From the NCBI RefSeq assembly GCF_001904615.1, contig NZ_MRBY01000030.1, forward strand, positions 1-47,406: a DNA stretch of 47,406 nt, in the 5' to 3' direction. Below, piece by piece: positions 1 to 8,182 of the stretch; the first letter of the stretch is position 1; every line of letters starts with the position of its first letter. This DNA comes from [Limnothrix rosea] IAM M-220. Its GTDB lineage: Bacteria > Cyanobacteriota > Cyanobacteriia > Cyanobacteriales > MRBY01. The notes under the pieces are model-generated. The model had not been told where the DNA came from. It was given only the letters and a program-made list of their open reading frames with translations, and did not search any database. The translations under genes and the position numbers were made by a program.

Positions 1-69
1 TAATTTCTATCAAACCCTCTCCTCCTACTTTTTTCCAGTTTTGTCCTGTACTGAGTTCAAGGATACTCA

Positions 70-2625
70 ATGATTTTATCTATGCAGATCCATGACACAC
101 TTTCAGAAGATTGGGCAAGAATCCAAAATTATTTGGGTAACGCTTATTTTGACCGTATCGTTGGCGATCATATAGAAAATATTGAAATAGCTATTTCTGC
201 TCATAAAAAGTCTCTCAGTATTTTTACTCATAAAACATCTCCAGAAGATTGGGCAATTGGGCAGATGAATTTAGCAAATGCTTACAGAATTCGTCTTAAG
301 GGTGATTATTCAGAAAACATTGAACAGGCAATAGTGACTTATAAAAAAGCTCTTAAAGTATTTACCTATAAAACATTTCCAGAAAAGTGGGCTGCGACTC
401 AGAATAATTTAGCTGCTGCCTACAATAACCGAATTGATGGTGATCGTGAGAAGAATATTGAACAGGCAATAGTGACTTATAAAAAAGCTCTTAAAGTATT
501 TACCTATAAAACATTTCCAGAGAGGTGGGCGATGACACGACATAATCTAGGCATTGCTTACCATTTTCGTATTCAAGGCAATCGCACTGATAACTTAAGA
601 CTGGCAGCGACTAATTATTTTCAAGCTCTTGAAGTTTATACCAGTGAAGAATTTCCTCAGCAATGGGCAAGTTCCCAGTTTCATCTAGTTAATGTGTGCT
701 CCGAGTTCTATGCAGATAATCCTGCATTTAAGGAATTTACTATATCAGGCTATCTTCGTGTCCTTGAAACTTACACTCGTGAGGCATTACCTGAACATTG
801 GGCAATGACCCAGCATAATTTGGCGACTACTTACACGAAATATAACAATGTCGAACAAGCAATCAGCTGTTATCAAAAGGCTTTAGAAATTTACACTAAA
901 GATAATTTCCCATTAGACTGCTTGAAATCTGCAAGTAATCTTGGAAATCTTTATTTCTTCACAAAACAATGGTTCAAGACTATTAGTTCATATCGGCTTG
1001 CAATAGATGTAATTGAAAATTCTCGTAATGTTGTAATTAGCGATCGCCGCCGCCAAGAAATTATTGCTGAGTCTATTCAAGTATTTGCAAATATTACTCA
1101 GAGTCATATTGAACTAAATCAAATTGATCAAGCTTTAATCTATGCTGAGCGCAGTAAAGCCCGTAATGTAACTGAACTGCTCGCTAGTCGTGAGCTTTAT
1201 CCAAAAGGTGATGTTGATCCAGAAGATATCGAAAAGCTAAAAGAACTTCGTCGCCGAATTCCAACCCTAGATCGTCAGTTACAAGTCCTCGAACAATCCA
1301 ATCGCAACGATACTAATCCTTTGACTCAGCAAGCCCGTGAACAGATTTCTGCTGAACTCAAACAAGCCCGAATCGAACTCGACAAAGTACTCGAAAAAAT
1401 CAAGCCTATCGACCCGACTTTTACACTTACCCAGACCGTTCAACCCATCACCTTTGGTGATATTCAGGATTTACTGGATGACCAGACTGCCATTGTGGAG
1501 TGGTACATCACTTCAGAAAAAACCTTCGCTTTCCTCATCACAAAAAATCAAACTCAACCCATTCTCCACACCGTTAAAACTGAAACTATAGCAGGTGCTG
1601 TTCAACAATATTTAGAGCTGTATGACCAAACAAAACGTTTTACCGATTCGTCCGCAAAGGAAGAATTAGAAGCAGTCTGGATCAACCTCCGTGAAGCCCT
1701 TCAACTCGACCAAATCCTTGAACAACTCCAACAATTTAATCTCACCAAACTAATCCTCATTCCCCATCGCTCCCTGCATTTTCTGCCGCTCCATGCGTTG
1801 CCCCTAGTCGATGATAGTTGCTTACTGGATAAATTTCCTGCTGGGGTTAGCTACGCTCCCAGTTGTCAGCTCCTGCAAGTTCTTGAACGCCAAGAAAAAC
1901 CCACCAACAAAGATCACTTTTTTGCGATTAAAAATCCCACCGAAGATCTACTCTTCTCAGAGTTGGAAGTAGAAGCTGTCAGTGACTATTTCCAAGAAGT
2001 CGATATCCTTGACCGCGATAACGCCTCAGAAACGAACTTCCGCACCCATACCAACTTAGAAAAAATAAGCCATCTCCATTTCTCCTGCCACGGCACATTT
2101 AATTTTCAGTCACCCCTCAACTCTGCCCTTCTCCTCAACAAAACCGCGAATGAAGAAGATAACCGCCTGACCCTTGCAGAAATTTTTGAGCTAAATTTGC
2201 CCAACTGTCGTCTTGTAACTCTCTCCGCCTGCGAAACCGGAATTACTGACTTAAGCTCTCTCGGTGATGAATATATTGGTTTACCCAGTGGCTTTATCTA
2301 TGCCGGAGCCTCCGCTGTCATCAGTAGTCTTTGGCCAGTAAACGACCTAGCCACAGCAATTTTGCTTATTAAAACCTACCAAAACCTCAAACAAGATTCC
2401 CTTCATGTCGCCGTCGCCCTTAACCAAGCTCAACAGTGGATGCGTACCCTGACCCCAGAAAAAGGACAAGCATTTATCGATAGCATCACACCCATTGTGC
2501 AGCGAAGATTGCCAGAGAAAAAAGTCCAACTTTTCCTAATTTCACTCAAGGGCGTACTTCTCAAACCAGAGTCTGATTATCGACATCCTTATTACTGGGC
2601 AGCCTTTACCGTCGTGGGAATCTAA
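70..2625 (+). CDS. TPR-repeat CHAT domain (caspase-like) protein
   Basis: 851-aa protein. Residues about 1-370 are tetratricopeptide-like repeats of about 46 residues, each with a TFPExWA-type element. A charged coiled-coil-like stretch follows (about 385-450), then a C-terminal CHAT domain (about 450-850). The CHAT catalytic dyad is visible: His674 in FSCHG and Cys721 in LSACETG. CHAT proteins are caspase/separase-clan peptidases, and TPRs usually act as sensor or partner-binding scaffolds; cyanobacterial HetF is a relative. The substrate here is unknown. In-frame stops lie at 1-3 and 52-54, so the gene cannot extend further left. The N-terminus starts almost directly inside a repeat and has no clear Shine-Dalgarno site, so a 5' truncation is possible. 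No signal peptide is seen, so it is probably cytoplasmic. It ends in overlapping convergent stops with the next gene. Confidence 0.9.
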   Translation: MILSMQIHDTLSEDWARIQNYLGNAYFDRIVGDHIENIEIAISAHKKSLSIFTHKTSPEDWAIGQMNLANAYRIRLKGDYSENIEQAIVTYKKALKVFTYKTFPEKWAATQNNLAAAYNNRIDGDREKNIEQAIVTYKKALKVFTYKTFPERWAMTRHNLGIAYHFRIQGNRTDNLRLAATNYFQALEVYTSEEFPQQWASSQFHLVNVCSEFYADNPAFKEFTISGYLRVLETYTREALPEHWAMTQHNLATTYTKYNNVEQAISCYQKALEIYTKDNFPLDCLKSASNLGNLYFFTKQWFKTISSYRLAIDVIENSRNVVISDRRRQEIIAESIQVFANITQSHIELNQIDQALIYAERSKARNVTELLASRELYPKGDVDPEDIEKLKELRRRIPTLDRQLQVLEQSNRNDTNPLTQQAREQISAELKQARIELDKVLEKIKPIDPTFTLTQTVQPITFGDIQDLLDDQTAIVEWYITSEKTFAFLITKNQTQPILHTVKTETIAGAVQQYLELYDQTKRFTDSSAKEELEAVWINLREALQLDQILEQLQQFNLTKLILIPHRSLHFLPLHALPLVDDSCLLDKFPAGVSYAPSCQLLQVLERQEKPTNKDHFFAIKNPTEDLLFSELEVEAVSDYFQEVDILDRDNASETNFRTHTNLEKISHLHFSCHGTFNFQSPLNSALLLNKTANEEDNRLTLAEIFELNLPNCRLVTLSACETGITDLSSLGDEYIGLPSGFIYAGASAVISSLWPVNDLATAILLIKTYQNLKQDSLHVAVALNQAQQWMRTLTPEKGQAFIDSITPIVQRRLPEKKVQLFLISLKGVLLKPESDYRHPYYWAAFTVVGI
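319..521 (+). repeat. 65-bp perfect internal repeat within TPR region
   Basis: Positions 319-383 and 457-521 are identical over 65 bp with a 138-bp (46-codon) period. They encode the same TPR helix pair (IEQAIVTYKKALKVFTYKTF). Identity at the nucleotide level, including third codon positions, points to recent duplication or gene conversion of one repeat unit. Confidence 0.85.
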
Positions 2626-2993
2626 GTCCGAGTCGAGCACCATTTTTTTACACCTTTTTTTGCGACATACAGCACAATCGGTGTGGCGATCGCCGTCGGA
2701 ATTTGACCAGCCGTAGCTAGACCCGCCACTGCCGCAGTCAGTAAACCTCCCATGAGGTCATCCATAAAATCCTCGTCGCAAATGATGTGACTAAAACCCT
2801 GAATATATTTATCTATTGGTCTCTCGTCAGCCCGCGTAATATTTATGCCGAACTGCGGAGCAAGAGCGCTGATCGCCTGCTCGATATTGCCATCACACAG
2901 TTCAATTACGTCTAATGTTGATAAACTCTCAGGAACTTGATCGAAAGATCCACGCAATTCAGCAATCTCTTCGGTAGTAAGGACTGTAGCCAT
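2622..2993 (-). CDS. Small hypothetical protein with hydrophobic C-terminal segment
   Basis: 123 aa, no named family recognised. The N-terminal half (about 1-50) looks helical, with a TTEEIAELR start and a DVIELCDGNIEQAISALA segment reminiscent of small helical bundles. Residues about 78-115 contain acidic CDEDFMDDL followed by a long Gly/Ala/Ile-rich hydrophobic stretch and a basic KKGVKKW end, which could be a membrane helix or a buried helix. Its TAG stop overlaps the TAA stop of the convergent CHAT gene (2622-2625). No strong ribosome site precedes ATG 2993. The pairing with a CHAT gene makes a shared function possible, but this is inference. Confidence 0.65.
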   Translation of the reverse strand: MATVLTTEEIAELRGSFDQVPESLSTLDVIELCDGNIEQAISALAPQFGINITRADERPIDKYIQGFSHIICDEDFMDDLMGGLLTAAVAGLATAGQIPTAIATPIVLYVAKKGVKKWCSTRT

Positions 2994-3083
2994 AGATTAA
3001 TGTTTAACCCTATTTTTTCTCAGGTTATCACCACTCACTCAACACGAAAAAAAGATATGGTGGCGATCGCCCAATTACGCTAG

Positions 3084-3677
3084 CTAATCCAGTTTTAGAG
3101 AAAGCTGTTTGAGTTCTTTGATTTTGAAAGATTGGCGATGTTCCGACGTTAAACCATACTGCAAAATTGCTTGGCGATGTTTCTTTGTCCCGTAGCCTTT
3201 ATTGCTGGCTAAATCGTATTGAGGATAGGTCTCAGCTAACGCGATAATTTCTTGGTCTCGGGCTACTTTTGCCAAAATACTTGCGGCGGCGATCGCCCCG
3301 GATTTAGCATCACCCTTCACCAACGCTTCTTGGGAATAGGCAAAATTGGGAATCAGTTTATTGCCGTCAATCAGACAGTGGTCGGGTTTGATTTTTAAAT
3401 TTTCTACGGCTCGACCCATTGCTAAAAATGTGGCTTGCAGGATATTAATCTCGTCAATTTCTGCTACAGAAGCTGAGGCGATCGCCCAATCAGTCACGAT
3501 GTCTTTAATGTGCGGAACCAGTAATTCTCGTTTTTTTTCAGAGAGCTTTTTACTGTCCTTAACGCCAACATCCCACAATTGTCGTTCTTGCTCTGGCGAA
3601 ATCACGACAACCGCAGCAAAAACGGAGCCGAATAAACAGCCCCGTCCCACTTCATCGACACCTGCAATTAATGGCAT
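3084..3677 (-). CDS. rnhB: Ribonuclease HII
   Basis: 197 aa, the usual length for RNase HII, which nicks the RNA strand of RNA-DNA hybrids and removes misincorporated ribonucleotides. The N-terminus carries the diagnostic IAGVDEVGRG motif with the metal-binding pair Asp8-Glu9, followed by VKDSKKLSEKKRE, CLIDGNK and a SILAKVARD segment typical of the family. The start ATG (3677-3675) overlaps the TAA stop of the upstream TPR gene by one base (TAATG), so translational coupling is likely. Confident call. Confidence 0.96.
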   Translation of the reverse strand: MPLIAGVDEVGRGCLFGSVFAAVVVISPEQERQLWDVGVKDSKKLSEKKRELLVPHIKDIVTDWAIASASVAEIDEINILQATFLAMGRAVENLKIKPDHCLIDGNKLIPNFAYSQEALVKGDAKSGAIAAASILAKVARDQEIIALAETYPQYDLASNKGYGTKKHRQAILQYGLTSEHRQSFKIKELKQLSLKLD

Positions 3678-4558
3678 TAATCAATATGCAACGCATCGTA
3701 TAGATCGTTTAAATCGTCCCAACGAGACATTTTCCAGAGGGGCGCAAAGCAGATTTCGTCTTCTGCTTGGGGGAAAAAAACTTCTGGGTCAAGCTGAATC
3801 GCCGCTTCTAGGCTATTAAAAGCCTCATGGAAATCACCGATTTTCGCGAAGCAATAGGCCTGTTCGTACCAAGTATCTGCATCTGCGGGAATATCAACAA
3901 GGGCTTGTTCAAAACATTCAATTGCGTCGTTGTACTGTTCTAATTCTTCTAAGATGCGACCCCGTTGATACCAAGCCCAAAAGTCACTGGATTTCGCTTC
4001 GAGGGCTCGGTCATAGCTTGTCAGGGCAACTTCCGGTTGTCCCCATTCCCGCAAGGCATCTCCGCGGCGATACCAACACCAATAGTCGTGAGGACGTAGC
4101 TCTAGAGCTTGGTCATAATGGGCGATCGCCCGGGAATAACGACCTAATAACCGCCAACATTCACCCAGACGGTAGTTGCACCAATAGTCCTCTGGATGGG
4201 CTTTAATTGCTTCCTCAAAACAGGCGATCGCCTGATCATAATTTGCAAGTTTTTCCATGTAGAGGCAACCCTGATCGTACCAAGACCAATAATTTTCAGG
4301 GGAAATGTCACAGGCGCGCGCATAACTGTCAATCGCCTCGTGGGGCAAGCCTAATTTTTCATAGGCCATTGCCTGCTTGTACCAAGCCCAATAGTCGCCG
4401 GGATGATATTCAATGGCACGGCTAAAACACAATAGAGCTTCATCAATATGCCCTGATTGCCAACGAATATTACCCTGTTGATACCAGCCTTGATAGCTAT
4501 CAGGACGGCACTCAAGGGGTCGGTAGGTGGTGCGTTTCGCCGTCAATAAGTTATCCAT
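3677..4558 (-). CDS. Tryptophan-rich TPR protein
   Basis: 293 aa built almost entirely of about seven TPR units of 34 residues. Nearly every unit has an unusual aromatic cluster of the form (D/N)(Y/F)WxWY followed by Arg/Gln, for example DYWAWYKQ, NYWSWYDQ, DYWCWYRR and DFWAWYQR. The C-terminal end is acidic (LYDALHID). No signal peptide or membrane segment is seen, so it is likely a cytoplasmic protein-protein interaction scaffold. It precedes rnhB with a one-base TAATG overlap, so the two are probably cotranscribed, although no functional link is known to me. Confidence 0.85.
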   Translation of the reverse strand: MDNLLTAKRTTYRPLECRPDSYQGWYQQGNIRWQSGHIDEALLCFSRAIEYHPGDYWAWYKQAMAYEKLGLPHEAIDSYARACDISPENYWSWYDQGCLYMEKLANYDQAIACFEEAIKAHPEDYWCNYRLGECWRLLGRYSRAIAHYDQALELRPHDYWCWYRRGDALREWGQPEVALTSYDRALEAKSSDFWAWYQRGRILEELEQYNDAIECFEQALVDIPADADTWYEQAYCFAKIGDFHEAFNSLEAAIQLDPEVFFPQAEDEICFAPLWKMSRWDDLNDLYDALHID

Positions 4559-4730
4559 CGAAGATCTTTTTAGCCAGCGCTCTAATTTATATTAATAATG
4601 TTTATGTTAACGGATTTACATCTTGGGATAGAAGCTCAAAATCTTAGCTTCGTCGGAAATAAATCAGCGAAATTTAACATTAACCTCTCAAAATACTGGG
4701 TCTCTATTTTGGTAACAAAAGTTACAAATT
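4559..4730. promoter_or_regulatory. Divergent promoter region with NtcA-like palindrome
   Basis: 172-bp AT-rich spacer between the divergent TPR-rnhB operon and the DUF790 gene. At 4712-4725 it contains GTAACAAAAGTTAC, a perfect match to the NtcA consensus GTA-N8-TAC with extended GTAAC/GTTAC arms. The site ends five bases before the DUF790 ATG. That is too close for class II activation of that gene, so if functional it would more likely act as a repressor site or serve the opposite strand. Binding is inference. Confidence 0.45.
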
Positions 4731-5966
4731 ATGCTACCTTCTGATCTGCTATTACATCGTCGCCAAGGGGAGTCTCTCGTCCCAAAACATTTATCCCTCT
4801 CAAAGTCGGCGATCGCCCTTGCAGCGGAACTCATTCAATGTTTTGAAGATTGTCGCGGGGAGCCAAAAAAAATCCTACAGGAGCGATTATTGGAGATTGA
4901 GGGGGAAAGTACGGATTTTAAAGTGAAACGGGGTTTAGCCCATCTCCTCAAAAATCATTTTTCAACGTTTGAAATTGTTAGTCCCCTCGAACCAAGTTTA
5001 TTGCGAGAGAAAGTTTTTACGGCATCCTGTGGGGGCTTGCCTATCCCAGATCGAAAAATGCAGGTATTAGAGGCGATCGCCACCGAATTAAGTAAAGCTC
5101 ACGAACGGGAAATTTTTCCCCATGATGTCGCAGAAGGATTGTACGCAGACTTACCGGAAAATCACATTCTCACTGAATTCGATGCACCGGAACCTAAGGC
5201 ACTAATTCATCGCTACAACCTTTCCCAAACCCAAGGCATTTTTTATAAAGCAAATTATTTGATAATCCATGCCCACCGCAACGATCCGGGTGAATATAAA
5301 CTGCTCTTTCGCTATCTCAAACTCTTTCAACTAATGACCTATATCGAAGGCGAGGCAGAGACAGGTTTTACGATCACCATTGATGGTCCCACCAGTTTGT
5401 TTAAGCCCAGTACTCGCTACGGTTTGGCGATCGCCAAAATGCTGCCAGCCTTGCTGCACGTGAGTAAATGGCAGCTCGAAGCCCAACTGCAATACAAAGA
5501 TAATTACGCCAATACCATTCGCAACAGTAAATTCACCCTCGACGACGACTGTGGCTTGGTCAGTCATTATCCACCGGGCAAACCCTACGATAGTATGCTC
5601 GAAGCGTCCTTTGTGAAAAGCTGGCAAAAACTCCAAACCGAGTGGCGACTAGAGCGAGAAGTCGACTTGATTCCGTTGCCCGGTAGTGTGATGATTCCAG
5701 ATTTTCGCTTGGTGCATCCCGATGGGCAGGAGTTTCTGCTCGAAATTGTGGGCTACTGGCGACCAGAATATCTCCAGAAAAAATTCTCTAAAATTCGCCG
5801 TGCCGACTACCCAAACTTGATTGTCGCTATATCAGAACGCCTCAATCTCCAAAAAGCAGGTGTCAATTTCAAAGAACTACCCAATCACCTTATTTGGTTT
5901 AAACAAAAATTGGCTGCCCGCGAAGTCCTCAAAATACTCGATGGGCGATCGCCGTTCAAGGAATAA
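4731..5966 (+). CDS. DUF790 family protein (Bax1-like nuclease)
   Basis: 411 aa, full length for the DUF790 family of archaea and cyanobacteria. The archaeal member Bax1 is a structure-specific nuclease that partners the XPB helicase. The N-terminus (MLPSDLLLHRRQGESLVPKHL) and the long helical middle match the family layout. The C-terminal third has a PD-(D/E)xK-like core: Pro323-Asp324 in IPDFRLVHPDG, then Glu338 in LLEIVGYW, followed by YLQKKFSKI. No XPB-like helicase lies in this window. The start ATG has a weak ribosome site and directly follows an NtcA-like palindrome. Family assignment is from recalled motifs; the nuclease role is by analogy to Bax1. Confidence 0.72.
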   Translation: MLPSDLLLHRRQGESLVPKHLSLSKSAIALAAELIQCFEDCRGEPKKILQERLLEIEGESTDFKVKRGLAHLLKNHFSTFEIVSPLEPSLLREKVFTASCGGLPIPDRKMQVLEAIATELSKAHEREIFPHDVAEGLYADLPENHILTEFDAPEPKALIHRYNLSQTQGIFYKANYLIIHAHRNDPGEYKLLFRYLKLFQLMTYIEGEAETGFTITIDGPTSLFKPSTRYGLAIAKMLPALLHVSKWQLEAQLQYKDNYANTIRNSKFTLDDDCGLVSHYPPGKPYDSMLEASFVKSWQKLQTEWRLEREVDLIPLPGSVMIPDFRLVHPDGQEFLLEIVGYWRPEYLQKKFSKIRRADYPNLIVAISERLNLQKAGVNFKELPNHLIWFKQKLAAREVLKILDGRSPFKE

Positions 5967-5987
5967 AGCTCGCTTCAAGCTAGTTCA

Positions 5988-6581
5988 CTAAATCCAGTTA
6001 ATTTCAACTTCCTGCTTTGGCTGTTGCGATGGTGCCGTTTGATATTGTGGCTGAGTGCTGCTGCCTAGGGTGTCTTTTGCTGTCAAGGTTTGTTCTTGAG
6101 GCGTTGTTTGGCGATAGTTTTGGGCAAGGGTCTTTTTCGCTGCATCAAGTTGCGAACTCCCTTGGAAATAATGATCACTGCTCGTCGAGCCAGACCCAGT
6201 ATGTTTGAGAAAAAAGTCAAGGGTGCGCTGGGAAATATAGCCTTTCAAAACGGCTAAAGAGCCAAAACGCAAATGATTGACCCGCTGCTCTTCGAGAATC
6301 TGCTGGATCTGTTCTTCGTCAATAAGTGCCGCTTCTGCTAAGCATTCTCCAAGGAGGGGGCGTTTATTGTGCATCGGTGCACCGTTCTGAAAAACATTGC
6401 AGAAAAAATCAACTGTTTGCTTCGAGAGCCACCCGCGCGTCGCTAAAATGTCGCCAAAGCGCATATCTTGGTAAACCTGCTGGTCGTAGAGTGCTGTTTG
6501 CAGTTGACCTTCAGAAATGAGTCCTGCTGAGGTGAGAAGTTCGCCGATGGGAGCTGGGTTGTTGTTGGTCATGGTGTGCAT
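5988..6581 (-). CDS. Tandem MshEN/T2SSE_N-like domain protein
   Basis: 197 aa with two copies of a roughly 55-residue module at about 11-62 and 74-128: IGELLTSAGLISEGQLQTAL ... RFGDILATRGWLSKQTVDFF, then LGECLAEAALIDEEQIQQIL ... RFGSLAVLKGYISQRTLDFF. These resemble the N-terminal domain of PilB/GspE-type ATPases; its MshEN form binds c-di-GMP. No ATPase domain follows, only a Gln/Thr/Ser-rich disordered tail (130-197). It could be a stand-alone c-di-GMP or pilus-related adaptor. MTNNN at codon 4 is an alternative start. Confidence 0.6.
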   Translation of the reverse strand: MHTMTNNNPAPIGELLTSAGLISEGQLQTALYDQQVYQDMRFGDILATRGWLSKQTVDFFCNVFQNGAPMHNKRPLLGECLAEAALIDEEQIQQILEEQRVNHLRFGSLAVLKGYISQRTLDFFLKHTGSGSTSSDHYFQGSSQLDAAKKTLAQNYRQTTPQEQTLTAKDTLGSSTQPQYQTAPSQQPKQEVEINWI

Positions 6582-7165
6582 CTACCTGTTTGAGAAAGTT
6601 GTTGGAGAAAAAAACGGTTTGGGGGCTAGAGCTCGTCGCTACGATGGGGAGGCGATCGCCTTTGAGCCTTGCGGGGAATTTTCTAAACTTAAAACTTCGT
6701 CTTAATCCAGTTATCCGATTAATCCAGTTATCCGAGGTTTTTTTGAAGTATTTGTAAAGCCCATGTGTCACTTTACTAAAAAAAAATGACCTAAATCAGA
6801 AAATCTTTACAGAAAATTCATGAAGCTTTCGTAATTATAACAATTGTCCTTACTACAGTTCTCTCTACATTTTTAGGTATTTCCCTGAAATATGCGGTAG
6901 TCCGCTGTACAGAAATCAGCGATTTTTTGATGGCTACTAGGGTTTTCGTGCTTTAGGGGTAGCTGCTCGCTGTGTTTTTTTTTCAAAAGTTTTGTTGTCA
7001 AGGCGAGGGTTTCTCTTTCCTTATTATCGGATTTCGTTTTGCTTATTTATGGGGTTGATGGGCTGCCATGCCAGATTTTTTATGACAGGAGTGTGAAGCA
7101 TATTGTGCTGTTGGAGAGGAAGTTGAGATACACTGCTTTGAGAAATTTGGCTCATGTAGGAAAGA
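6582..7165. promoter_or_regulatory. Intergenic region upstream of menA
   Basis: 584 bp between divergent genes with no convincing ORF. It holds a 17-bp perfect tandem duplication at 6702-6735 and AT-rich sequence at about 6770-6850 that could carry promoters. An AGGAAAG ribosome site lies just before the menA ATG. I see no recognisable RNA gene or riboswitch. Confidence 0.5.
6702..6735. repeat. 17-bp perfect tandem duplication
   Basis: TTAATCCAGTTATCCGA occurs twice in direct succession (6702-6718 and 6719-6735), about 120 bp upstream of the MshEN-like gene start on its own strand. It could be a slippage duplication or a doubled protein-binding site. Confidence 0.85.
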
Positions 7166-8113
7166 ATGCTCACTGATAAAACAGCTTCCCCAGCAGTACC
7201 TGCTCAAAGGTTATGGCTAGCGGCAATAAAACCGCCGATCTATACGGTGGCTATTACACCGATTATTGTGGCGACGGCTGCTGCCTATGGTGAACTGGGA
7301 GTTTTTAATGGGTTGCGCTTTGGGCTATTTCTGTTTGCTGCGGTTTGTCTAATTGCTTGGATGAATTTGAGTAATGATGTCTTTGATTCTGATACGGGTA
7401 TCGACATTAATAAAGCGTCTTCTTTTGTAAATATCACTGGCGATCGCCAACTGATTTTTTGGCTAGCCAATGGTTTCCTCGCACTGGGGTTAGGCAATGT
7501 TGCGCTCATTAGTTATCTCCAGCAGGATTGGACAACGCTAGGTTTGCTTGGTCTTGCGTCGGCGATCGCCTACACCTATCAAGGGCCACCCTTTCGACTG
7601 GGCTATTTAGGCATCGGCGAATTAGTCTGTTTTATTGCCTATGTGATCACCGGTTTAGGCGTGTTTTATAGCCAAGCTGAAACCCTTACGCCCAATGCTT
7701 GTCTTGCCTCGATTTGGGTTGCCCTCACCACGAGCATTATTTTATTTTGCTCCCACTTTCACCAAGCAGAAGATGATCTCGCAGCGGGCAAAAGATCTCC
7801 CATTGTGCGCCTTGGTACGGCTCGTGGTGCAGAAGTTTTAACCTACAGTCTTGTTATGGTTCTCCTGTTTACTTGTGGTCTAATCGCCCTCGGCATTTGG
7901 TCGCCTTGGATGCTCATTAGCTTCGGTAGCGCGCCCTTTGCCCTGCAACTGATCAACCATGTCCGTACCAATCACGCTGACCCGGAAAAAGTAAAAAACG
8001 CCAAATTCTTCGCCGTAAAATTTCACTTCACCAGCGGCATACTCTTGGCGATCGCCTACATTTTGTCCTACTACGATCTCAGCTTTCTCAGCGTGACCGG
8101 CTTAACCTATTAA
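7166..8113 (+). CDS. menA: 1,4-dihydroxy-2-naphthoate phytyltransferase
   Basis: 315-aa UbiA-family integral membrane prenyltransferase with about eight hydrophobic helices. The Mg-prenyl-diphosphate motif is visible as NLSNDVFDSDTG (about residues 69-80), with a second aspartate-containing motif (HFHQAEDDLAAGK, about 194-206). In cyanobacteria MenA attaches the phytyl chain to 1,4-dihydroxy-2-naphthoate in phylloquinone synthesis, supplying the photosystem I A1 cofactor. The AGGAAAG ribosome site precedes ATG 7166. It appears to be monocistronic. UbiA membership is certain; MenA rather than another UbiA paralogue is likely from the N-terminal KPPIYTVAITPI motif. Confidence 0.88.
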   Translation: MLTDKTASPAVPAQRLWLAAIKPPIYTVAITPIIVATAAAYGELGVFNGLRFGLFLFAAVCLIAWMNLSNDVFDSDTGIDINKASSFVNITGDRQLIFWLANGFLALGLGNVALISYLQQDWTTLGLLGLASAIAYTYQGPPFRLGYLGIGELVCFIAYVITGLGVFYSQAETLTPNACLASIWVALTTSIILFCSHFHQAEDDLAAGKRSPIVRLGTARGAEVLTYSLVMVLLFTCGLIALGIWSPWMLISFGSAPFALQLINHVRTNHADPEKVKNAKFFAVKFHFTSGILLAIAYILSYYDLSFLSVTGLTY

Positions 8114-8155
8114 CAGTGACCAGTAATCCGTAAAATCAAATTTCGAAACCGATAT

Positions 8156-8182
8156 CTGATAACTGATAACTGATAACTGATT
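8156..8182. repeat. Heptamer tandem repeat CTGATAA x3.9
   Basis: Four successive copies (the last partial) of CTGATAA lie between menA and the convergent yajQ gene, ending at the yajQ stop region. Short tandem repeats of this kind are common in cyanobacterial spacers. Confidence 0.8.

Noticed and set aside
2994-3083. Possible Yfr1-like small RNA at the CACTCACTCAACAC stretch
   Set aside because: Only a short resemblance; no flanking stem loops or terminator as expected for Yfr1.
6511-6771. 86-aa minus-strand ORF upstream of the MshEN-like gene
   Set aside because: Overlaps the well-supported repeat-domain gene in another frame and includes the 17-bp tandem duplication; no family features.
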